Assembly: GCF_003336425.1 (NCBI RefSeq) | Contig: NZ_QEIO01000029.1 | Span: 1 to 48,318, forward strand | Direction of reading: 5' to 3' | DNA: 48,318 nucleotides | Origin: Marinitenerispora sediminis | GTDB lineage: Bacteria; Actinomycetota; Actinomycetes; Streptosporangiales; Streptosporangiaceae | In this document: positions 42,367 to 48,318 of the stretch, one piece after another | Layout of the letters: each line of letters starts with the position of its first letter | Numbering within the stretch: the first letter of the stretch is position 1 | Program-made: the position numbers and the translations under genes | The notes under the pieces: generated by a model | What the model saw: only the letters and a program-made list of their open reading frames with translations | Told to the model about the DNA's origin: nothing | Databases searched by the model: none

Positions 42367-44166
42367 ATGACACTGCACTCCGTCCCCGCCCTCGCCGTCC
42401 CGCCGGAGCACGGCGGCCTCGCCGAACCGCTGTTCCGGGTCGCCGAGACCGACCCCGACCGGGTGCTGCTCGCCCGGCGCGCCGGCGACGGGTGGACCGG
42501 CGTCCGGGCGGCGGATTTCCGCGACGAGGTGTGCCGGGTCGCCGCCGGCCTGGTGGCCGCGGGCGTCGCGCCCGGCGACCGGGTCGCGATCCTGGCCGAC
42601 AACCGGTACGAGTGGACCCTGGCCGACTACGCGGTGTGGGCGGCGGGCGCCGTCACGGTCCCCGTGTACCCGTCCTCCTCGCGCGCCCAGGTCCGGACGA
42701 TCCTCGCCGACTCCGGCGCCCGCGGCTGCTTCGTGGACACGGCGGACCGCGCACGCGCGGTCCAGGCGCTGCGCCCCGACCTCCCCGGGCTGCGCGACAC
42801 GTGGACCTTCGACGAGGGCGCGGTCGCCGGCCTCGCCGAGGCCGGCGCCGGCGTGGACCGGGAGCGGCTGGCCGAGCGGCGCGCGACCGTGCGGCCGGGC
42901 GATCCCGCGACCCTCGTGTACACGTCCGGCACCACCGGGCCGCCCAAGGGGTGCGTGCTCACCCACGCCAACTTCTTCGCCGAGGTCGACAACATCATCG
43001 CCGCGCTGCCCGAGCTCTTCGCCCGCGACGCGGCGGGCCGGCGACCGCGGACCGTGCTCTTCCTGCCGCTCGCGCACGTCTTCGGCCGCATGGTGCAGGT
43101 GTGCGCGGTCCACGCCGGGGTCGAACTCGCGCACAGCGCGAGCGTGCGCGAGCTGCTCGCCGACCTCGCCTCGTTCCGCCCCACCTTCCTGCTCGTCGTG
43201 CCCTACGTCCTGGAGAAGATCCTGGACACCGCCCGCAGGCGCGCCAGTGGCGGCGTGCGCGGCCGGGTCTTCGAGGCGGCGCGCGCCACCGCCGTGGCCT
43301 ACTCCGAGGCCCTGGACACCGGGGGCCCGGGGCCGCTGCTCCGCCTGCGCCGCCGGGTGTTCGCGCGGCTGGTGTACCGGCGCGTGCTCGCCGCCCTCGG
43401 CGGTCACGCCAACCGGGTCGTCTCCGGGGGCGGCGCGCTGGAGCCGTCCACCCTGCACTTCTTCCGGGGGATGGGGCTGGAGGTCATCGAGGGCTACGGC
43501 CTCACCGAGACCACCGCCGCGGTGGCCGCCACGCGGCCGGGCCGGATCCGGCCCGGGACCGTGGGACCCCCGCTGCCCGGCGCCGAGATCCAGGTGGCCG
43601 ACGACGGTGAGGTCCTGGTGCGCGGCGCCCAGACCTTCACCGGCTACTGGAACGACGAGGCCGCCACCGCGGCGGCCCTGCGCGACGGGTGGTTCGCCAC
43701 CGGCGACCTGGGCGCGTTCGACGACGAGGGCAACCTGCGCATCACCGGGCGCAAGAAGGAGATCCTGGTGACCACCGGGGGCAAGAACGTGGTGCCCGGC
43801 CCCCTGGAGGACCGGGTGCGCCGGCACCCCCTGGTCAGCAACTGCATGGCGCTCGGTGACGGCCGGCCCTTCGTCGCCGCCCTCGTCACCGTGGACCGGC
43901 AGGCGCTGCGGCGGTGGTGCGACGAGCACGGCAAGCCGGCCGACCTCGACCCGGCCACCGATCCGGACCTGGCCGCCGAGATCCAGCGCGCGGTCGACGA
44001 GGCCAACGACGACGTCTCGCGTGCCGAGTCGATCCGCGCCTTCCGCGTGCTGCCCGGCGATTTCGGCGTGGACGACGAGACCCTCACCCCCACGTTGAAG
44101 CTGCGGCGCGCCACCATCCTGGAGCGCTACGCCGCCGAGGTCGAGCGCATCTACGCCCGGAAGTGA
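42367..44166 (+). CDS. Long-chain acyl-CoA synthetase (AMP-forming, FadD15-like)
   Basis: This 599-residue adenylate-forming enzyme activates fatty acids with ATP and CoA. The AMP-binding P-loop is LVYTSGTTGPPKGCVLTH near residue 183. A5-type EGYGLTETTA lies near 377, A7 GWFATGDLGAFDDEG near 442, and A8 ITGRKKEILVTTGGKNV near 460. The layout matches the long-chain (FAA1/FadD15) class. CAGGAG precedes ATG 42367. Its 3' end overlaps the convergent YdcF gene by 16 bases. The thioesterase just upstream is probably in the same transcript. Confidence 0.94.
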   Translation: MTLHSVPALAVPPEHGGLAEPLFRVAETDPDRVLLARRAGDGWTGVRAADFRDEVCRVAAGLVAAGVAPGDRVAILADNRYEWTLADYAVWAAGAVTVPVYPSSSRAQVRTILADSGARGCFVDTADRARAVQALRPDLPGLRDTWTFDEGAVAGLAEAGAGVDRERLAERRATVRPGDPATLVYTSGTTGPPKGCVLTHANFFAEVDNIIAALPELFARDAAGRRPRTVLFLPLAHVFGRMVQVCAVHAGVELAHSASVRELLADLASFRPTFLLVVPYVLEKILDTARRRASGGVRGRVFEAARATAVAYSEALDTGGPGPLLRLRRRVFARLVYRRVLAALGGHANRVVSGGGALEPSTLHFFRGMGLEVIEGYGLTETTAAVAATRPGRIRPGTVGPPLPGAEIQVADDGEVLVRGAQTFTGYWNDEAATAAALRDGWFATGDLGAFDDEGNLRITGRKKEILVTTGGKNVVPGPLEDRVRRHPLVSNCMALGDGRPFVAALVTVDRQALRRWCDEHGKPADLDPATDPDLAAEIQRAVDEANDDVSRAESIRAFRVLPGDFGVDDETLTPTLKLRRATILERYAAEVERIYARK

Positions 44167-44957
44167 CCCGGTCCGGGCACCGCGCCGCCGGCCGCCGGCG
44201 GGTCCGCGACGCGGTGCTCGGTGAAGCCCAGCGCGACCAGCCGGTCGTGCGCGGTCCGCACCTCGTCGGGGATCGGCACCGGGGCCGCCCAGCCCCGGCG
44301 GGCGTAGACGTCGAGCCGCTGCAGGTCGCCCACCAGGAAGTGCACCAGCTCCACCTCGGCGGCCGGGGAGCGGGGGTAGCCGTCGTACCCGCCGGGGAAG
44401 CCCCGGAACTCCCACTCGACGCCCGGCCAGCGCAGGGCGGCGGTCGCCAGCGCGCGGCGCCCCATGTAGGGCTTGGCGGTGAGCACCGCCCGCCGGACCC
44501 GCAGCCCGGTCCGTGCCGCCAGCTCCCGGCTGAAGTCGAGGTTCTCCCCGGTGTTGGTCGCCCGCGCCTCCAGCAGCAGGGCGCCCTGGGGCACCCCGTG
44601 GGCGCGCGCGACGGCGGCGAACTCCTCGGCTTCGGGCCGCTCCCACCGGGCGAACCCGTCTCCGCCCGCCGTCCGGCGCCCCCGGTCCCCGGAGAAGAGC
44701 ACGACCGGCGCGACCCCGGCGTGCCACAGCGCCGCGGCGTGCTCGGCCACCCGCAGGTCATGGCTGCCCAGCCCGAGGATGAGGTCGGCCGGCGGCGCCG
44801 GTTCCCCCGGACGTGCGCCGCCGGAGCGGTCGGGCGCGGTGTGGAAGTCCCACAGCACCCGCGCCAGGCGGCGCGCCTCCGCGCCGATCCGCGCGCTCAC
44901 CGCGCCCTCGCCGGACCAGCGCTCCCGCGGCGGCCGGCCCTGCGGTCGAGCGCTCAC
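44151..44957 (-). CDS. ydcF: YdcF family protein (DUF218)
   Basis: The 268-residue product has the DUF218 pattern: LILGLGSHDLRVAEHAAALW near residue 58, VVLFSGDRGRR, ARATNTGENLDFSRE and VLTAKPYMGRRALATA. YdcF-type proteins bind SAM in E. coli, and some of the family act on envelope precursors; the role here is unknown. I chose GTG 44957 because it overlaps the stop of the upstream trypco1 gene as GTGA; a GTG three codons earlier is the alternative. The two are likely cotranscribed. Confidence 0.88.
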   Translation of the reverse strand: MSARPQGRPPRERWSGEGAVSARIGAEARRLARVLWDFHTAPDRSGGARPGEPAPPADLILGLGSHDLRVAEHAAALWHAGVAPVVLFSGDRGRRTAGGDGFARWERPEAEEFAAVARAHGVPQGALLLEARATNTGENLDFSRELAARTGLRVRRAVLTAKPYMGRRALATAALRWPGVEWEFRGFPGGYDGYPRSPAAEVELVHFLVGDLQRLDVYARRGWAAPVPIPDEVRTAHDRLVALGFTEHRVADPPAAGGAVPGPGHFRA

Positions 44958-45265
44958 CGGCGCCACGTCAGGGTGATCTGCAGGCTGCTCTCCGCGGTCG
45001 TGCTGGCGATGAACACGTCGGCCTCGGCGTTGATGTTGACGCCGAGCTCCACGGTGATCTCGTCCGGGCGCGAGGGCAGGTCCGTCAGCTTGCGGGCCAG
45101 GAGCTCCGACACCCCGCGTACGCGGTCGAGGACCGCCTCGAAGGTGCGGTCGGCCGACCGCACGAGGTCGCGGGCGCTGGTGTCGACGATCCCGGACCGG
45201 TCGCCGGAGACCTCGACCAGCACCTCCGTGCCGTTCTCGGTGTCGAAGCGGAGGAGTTCGCTCAT
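44954..45265 (-). CDS. Trypco1-domain protein (CU044_2847 family)
   Basis: This 103-residue protein opens MSELLRFDTENGTEVLVEV and ends ITVELGVNINAEADVFIAST then a LQITLTW strand, the pattern of the trypsin-co-occurring domain 1 (trypco1/CU044_2847). The family is found with trypsin-like peptidases and STAND NTPases in proposed actinobacterial conflict systems, where it probably acts as an adaptor. A STAND/TPR protein lies about 550 bases away on this strand, but no trypsin-like gene is in the window. ATG 45265 has GGGAGA upstream. Confidence 0.85.
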   Translation of the reverse strand: MSELLRFDTENGTEVLVEVSGDRSGIVDTSARDLVRSADRTFEAVLDRVRGVSELLARKLTDLPSRPDEITVELGVNINAEADVFIASTTAESSLQITLTWRR

Positions 45266-45355
45266 CGTCTCCCGATCAATGTCAGGCGCAGGGGCGCTCA
45301 CATTCTGTACCCGAAGGTGCGGAAAGCGTAAGTGAAATGTCCAGGGTTGGCCCAC

Positions 45356-45404
45356 ATGACGGGAAGTCGGGCGGGGATATATACGACGCTGACAGAGTGT
45401 CAGC
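45356..45404 (+). promoter_or_regulatory. Promoter with operator ahead of DUF397 gene
   Basis: ATGACG (45356-45361) and TATATA (45378-45383) are 16 bases apart. Directly after lies the perfect inverted repeat GCTGACA-GAG-TGTCAGC (45388-45404), at about the transcription start, where a repressor would block initiation. The region is clearly AT-richer than its surroundings. Confidence 0.55.
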
Positions 45405-45484
45405 CCCTTTGGTATGGAAAGCGTCCCGTGTCGAACATTGTGCCGGCGGCCACGGATTGGCCGCTTCGAGGACGAGAGATCCGC

Positions 45485-45763
45485 ATGAGCACTGATCAGA
45501 CAGCGCCCAGAGACGGGACCGAGCACCTGCGTCGGGGGGACGCGGCGCCTTCGAAGACCGAGTCCGGCGACGACGCTCCGCTGTCCTGGCGGAAGTCCAG
45601 TTACAGCGGGGGACAGGACGGCCAGTGCGCGGAAGTCGCGATGATCCCGGGCGGGGCGGTCGCGCTCCGCGACTCCAAGCCCCCGGCCTCGGAGGTGATC
45701 CGGCTGTCCGGAACGGCGTGGGGGGCCTTCGTCGCCGCGCTGAAACGCGACGGGTTCGACTGA
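45485..45763 (+). CDS. DUF397 domain protein
   Basis: This 92-residue product has a disordered N-terminal third and a single DUF397 domain: WRKSSYSGGQDGQCAEVA near residue 36, VALRDSKPP, and a C-terminal IRLSGTAWGAFVAALKRDGF. DUF397 proteins are typical of actinomycetes. They usually sit beside an XRE-type (DUF5753) regulator as a BldB/WhiJ-like pair, but no such regulator is in the window. ATG 45485 is preceded by a purine-rich GAGGACGAGAG. Confidence 0.93.
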   Translation: MSTDQTAPRDGTEHLRRGDAAPSKTESGDDAPLSWRKSSYSGGQDGQCAEVAMIPGGAVALRDSKPPASEVIRLSGTAWGAFVAALKRDGFD

Positions 45764-45815
45764 GTGCGCCCCGCGAGGGGGCGCACCCAGGCCGGGCGCA
45801 CCGCGGGGTGCGCCC
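45764..45815. terminator. Twin hairpins between convergent genes
   Basis: GTGCGCCCC/GGGGCGCAC (45764-45786, loop GCGAG) and GGGCGCACC/GGTGCGCCC (45794-45815, loop GCGG) lie in tandem between the DUF397 stop and the FxsT stop. Their arms are nearly the same sequence and can also pair with each other, giving a bidirectional terminator. Confidence 0.75.
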
Positions 45816-45821
45816 CGTCGT

Positions 45822-48318
45822 TCACAGCGCCGTCAGGAAGATGTCGCAATTGGCCCGGGTCCCGCGCTCCGCGCTGATCGTGGCGGGGTGCTCCGGCCCG
45901 AACACCTCGGCGTAGCCGCGCACCACGTCGGCGAGCTCGGCCTCAGTGCCCTTCTCGCCCTTGGCCCGCCGGTCGAGGACGAGGTTGCGGCGGGCCGCCA
46001 GCGTCAGCGGGTGCGCCGGGCGGAAGATGCTGCGGCACCGCTCGACGGTCGCGGCGTCGCGCTCCAGCGCCGCGTCCACCTGGCCGGTGGCGAACTCGTC
46101 GCTGGCCAGGTTGACGGCGCACGCGATGGTGCTCGGATGGTCGTGGCCCAGCCGGTCCACGAGCACCTCGAACGCCGCCTCGTCCATGGTGAGCGCCTCG
46201 GCCGAGCGCCCGGTCATCCGCAGCGCGACGGCCAGGTTGACCGACGCGCTGGCCGTGTGCGAGTGGTCCGGGCCGAAGATCGCGAGGTAGGACTGCCCGA
46301 CCTCCTCGGCGAGCTTCACCGCGGCCTCCATGTCGTCCACCGCCCGCAGCGACAGCGCGTGGCAGGCCGCGGAGCAGACCGTGTCGTGCGCCTCGGGCCC
46401 GTTGCGGTCCAGGCTCATCCGCCACGCCGCCTCCGACAGCCGCAGCGCCTCCTGCGGCATCCCGTTGCGCCGCCGCAGGGTGGCCAGCGTCCGCAGGGCC
46501 GCGAGCCGTCCGGGAGAGTTCTCCGCCGCCGTCCGTGCGATGAGGTGGTCGATCTCCTCCATCTCGGCCATGGCATCGCGGTACCGGCCCGCCTCCATGA
46601 GGTCGATCGCGCGGGCGTGCCGGCTGCCGAGGGTGAACGGGTGCTCGGAGCCGAGCATCTCCGACCGCCGCCGGTAGACCTCGGAGTCGATCTCCAGCGC
46701 CCGCAGGAAGTATCCGGTGTGCCGCAGGCCGACCGCGTGCAGGTGCGCCGCGCCGATCGTGAGGAGGTCGTCCGGCCCGAACAGCCGCTGGTACTTCTCG
46801 TAGACCTCGCGGCCCACCTCCAGCGCACGCTGCAGCTCCCCGATGTTGCGCAGGTCCCAGGTGAACCTGGAGCGCGCGTCGAGCGTCTCCTCGTCGTCCG
46901 GGCCCCTGGTCGCGGTGAGGATGTCCAGCACCTCGCTGCACTGGTCGTAGGCGTCGCGGAACCGCCCCAGCTGGCGCAGGATGTGCGCGTAGGCGAGCAT
47001 GGCCCGCAGCGTCTGGGAGTGGTCCGGTCCCAGGTGCTCCCGCCAGTAGCTCACCGTGTACTCGGCGAGCTCCAGCCCCTCCTCGTAGCCGCCCCAGTGG
47101 GTCAGGAACGCGATCTCGTTGGTGACGAGCTGGCGCGCCCAGTCGTCGTAGCAGTTGACCATGTCCGAAGCCCGCACGTGCGGCAGCAGCTCGGCGTAGC
47201 GCGGCCACTCCTGCGCCGCGGCCGGGTCGCCCGGGTCCAGGTTGGCCAGCAGCATGTGCGCGCAGTGCTCCAGCGTGTCGCGCTCGTCCGGGCCCAGCGG
47301 GAGCTTCAGGGTCTGCTGGACCAGCCGGTGCAGCTGGAAGGACTCGGTCCGGTGGTCCATCCGGACCAGCGCGTACTTGTCGATGGCGCGCAGCGCCCGG
47401 CCGAGCTTGATGGGGTCGGCCAGCACCTCGGTCAGCTCCTGCGGCGCCTCGATGTTGCGGGCGCCGTAGAAGAGCCGCCGCGGGATGGGCTTGGGCGCCA
47501 GGAAGGCGCACACCCGCAGGAGCTGGAGCGCCGCCGGGTTGGTGTCGCGCAACCGGTCCAGCGACATGTTCATCGTGGCCGCCACCGAGTGCGGGTAGTC
47601 CGCGCTCGGCCGCACGCTGGACAGCAGTTCGGTGGCCTTCTGCTCGAAGACGCCGAGCCACTCGGGCACCGGCATCAGCGTCTCGTACAGCCACACCGCG
47701 GTCTGCTCGATGGCCAGCGGCAGGTCGCCGAGCTTCTCGGCGATCTGGTCGGCCTCGTCGTCGGTCAGGGAGGCCGGCCCCCGGCGGCGCAGCAGCTCGA
47801 TGCTCTCGGCGCGTTCGAAGACGTTGACCTCCAGGGCGCTGTCCGGGCTGGTGCGCCACGCCGACTCCCGCGAGGTCACCAGGACCCGGCCGGAGCCGTC
47901 CACCGGGAGGAAACCGCGCAGGTCGGCCGGCTCTCCGGCGTTGTCGTACACCAGGAGCCAGTTGGAGTAGGGCCGCCCGGAGCGCAGCGCCTCCAGCGCG
48001 GCGCGCACCGCGACCGCGGCCTCGCCGCCGCCGGTGTCCAGGCCGAGCCGCGCCGCGAGGTCGATGAGCGACTGCTGGATCTGCGCCGTGGTGTCGGCCG
48101 GCACCCACCAGACGAGCTCGTACTTGTGCCGGCTGCGGTACACGTACTCCAGCGCCAGCTGGGTCTTGCCGACACCGCCCATGCCCTGCAGCGAGTGCGG
48201 GAGCACCGCCGTCGTGCCGCGGCCGAGCCGCTCGTCCAGTGCGCGCAGCAGCTCGGTGCGGCCCACGAAGTTGGGGTTGCGCGGGGGTACCTGGCCCCAG
48301 ACGGGCGGGGGGTCGCCG
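45822..48318 (-). CDS. fxsT: FxSxx-COOH system STAND/TPR protein FxsT, 5' end outside window
   Basis: The visible 831 residues are open at the right edge. The frame upstream of the first internal start still reads GDPPPVWGQVPPRNPNFVGR, which is the FxsT signature, so the true N-terminus lies outside. An NB-ARC/STAND NTPase follows, with Walker A GMGGVGKTQLALEY and Walker B NWLLVYDNA, then an ARC-winged helix region. About nine tetratricopeptide repeats follow, with LG-x-D/E-H-P-x-T/S motifs typical of TPR_10/12. FxsT is part of the FxSxx-COOH cluster, with a short peptide FxsA and a radical SAM enzyme FxsB. The rest would lie beyond the right edge. Confidence 0.9.
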   Translation of the reverse strand, partial: GDPPPVWGQVPPRNPNFVGRTELLRALDERLGRGTTAVLPHSLQGMGGVGKTQLALEYVYRSRHKYELVWWVPADTTAQIQQSLIDLAARLGLDTGGGEAAVAVRAALEALRSGRPYSNWLLVYDNAGEPADLRGFLPVDGSGRVLVTSRESAWRTSPDSALEVNVFERAESIELLRRRGPASLTDDEADQIAEKLGDLPLAIEQTAVWLYETLMPVPEWLGVFEQKATELLSSVRPSADYPHSVAATMNMSLDRLRDTNPAALQLLRVCAFLAPKPIPRRLFYGARNIEAPQELTEVLADPIKLGRALRAIDKYALVRMDHRTESFQLHRLVQQTLKLPLGPDERDTLEHCAHMLLANLDPGDPAAAQEWPRYAELLPHVRASDMVNCYDDWARQLVTNEIAFLTHWGGYEEGLELAEYTVSYWREHLGPDHSQTLRAMLAYAHILRQLGRFRDAYDQCSEVLDILTATRGPDDEETLDARSRFTWDLRNIGELQRALEVGREVYEKYQRLFGPDDLLTIGAAHLHAVGLRHTGYFLRALEIDSEVYRRRSEMLGSEHPFTLGSRHARAIDLMEAGRYRDAMAEMEEIDHLIARTAAENSPGRLAALRTLATLRRRNGMPQEALRLSEAAWRMSLDRNGPEAHDTVCSAACHALSLRAVDDMEAAVKLAEEVGQSYLAIFGPDHSHTASASVNLAVALRMTGRSAEALTMDEAAFEVLVDRLGHDHPSTIACAVNLASDEFATGQVDAALERDAATVERCRSIFRPAHPLTLAARRNLVLDRRAKGEKGTEAELADVVRGYAEVFGPEHPATISAERGTRANCDIFLTAL

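Overview
The window is very GC-rich DNA, with third codon positions almost always G or C, from a filamentous actinobacterium. Gene order, the eukaryote-like IleS with a T-box leader, Wag31-type DivIVA, SepF, and DUF397, trypco1 and FxSxx-COOH genes point to Streptosporangiales, most likely Nocardiopsaceae. This placement is inference from gene content, not from a marker-gene comparison.

Layout. (1) 1-2279, minus: a DUF58 protein cut by the left edge and its MoxR AAA+ ATPase. (2) 2603-20601, plus: a complete dcw (division and cell wall) cluster, mraZ-rsmH-ftsL-ftsI-murE-murF-mraY-murD-ftsW-murG-murC-ftsQ-ftsZ, starting at a promoter overlapped by four 10-bp-spaced MraZ-type boxes and closing in two tandem hairpin terminators after ftsZ. 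(3) 20645-25588, plus: pgeF-yggS-sepF-yggT-divIVA and a large acidic membrane-anchored protein. (4) 25626-30092, minus: a leucine carboxyl methyltransferase-like gene and ileS behind a T-box riboswitch. (5) 30208-32769, plus: a small conserved protein, then traR/dksA-like, lspA and a RluA-family pseudouridine synthase. (6) 32751-48318: accessory genes: an EamA transporter, a DUF4352 membrane protein, a TPP enzyme, a frameshifted PIG-L deacetylase, azlCD with an AraC regulator, a GNAT acetyltransferase, a thioesterase, an acyl-CoA synthetase, YdcF, trypco1, DUF397 and the 3' part of an FxsT-type STAND/TPR protein.

How the genes work together. MurC, MurD, MurE and MurF build UDP-MurNAc-pentapeptide. 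MraY and MurG make lipid I and lipid II. FtsW and FtsI polymerise and cross-link septal peptidoglycan. FtsQ, FtsL, FtsZ and SepF build the divisome, and DivIVA directs polar growth. RsmH and MraZ are the usual first genes of the cluster.

Most unusual signal. A minisatellite with an 18-bp core (GAGCGGCTGCGGAGCGGG) occurs at two dcw gene junctions. Eleven copies lie between murE and murF, mostly with 28-bp periods. Six copies lie inside the start of murD, all at exactly 27 bp, where they are translated into an added Glu/Ala/Arg helix-like N-terminal extension. The two arrays share an identical 56-bp seed. Other points of note are a GVHH version of the HIGH motif in IleS, a probable CTG start for lspA, a 24-codon ORF joined by ATGA overlaps to both murG and murC, several apparently leaderless genes, a one-base frameshift in the PIG-L gene, and a perfect 36-bp inverted repeat ending exactly at the left window edge.
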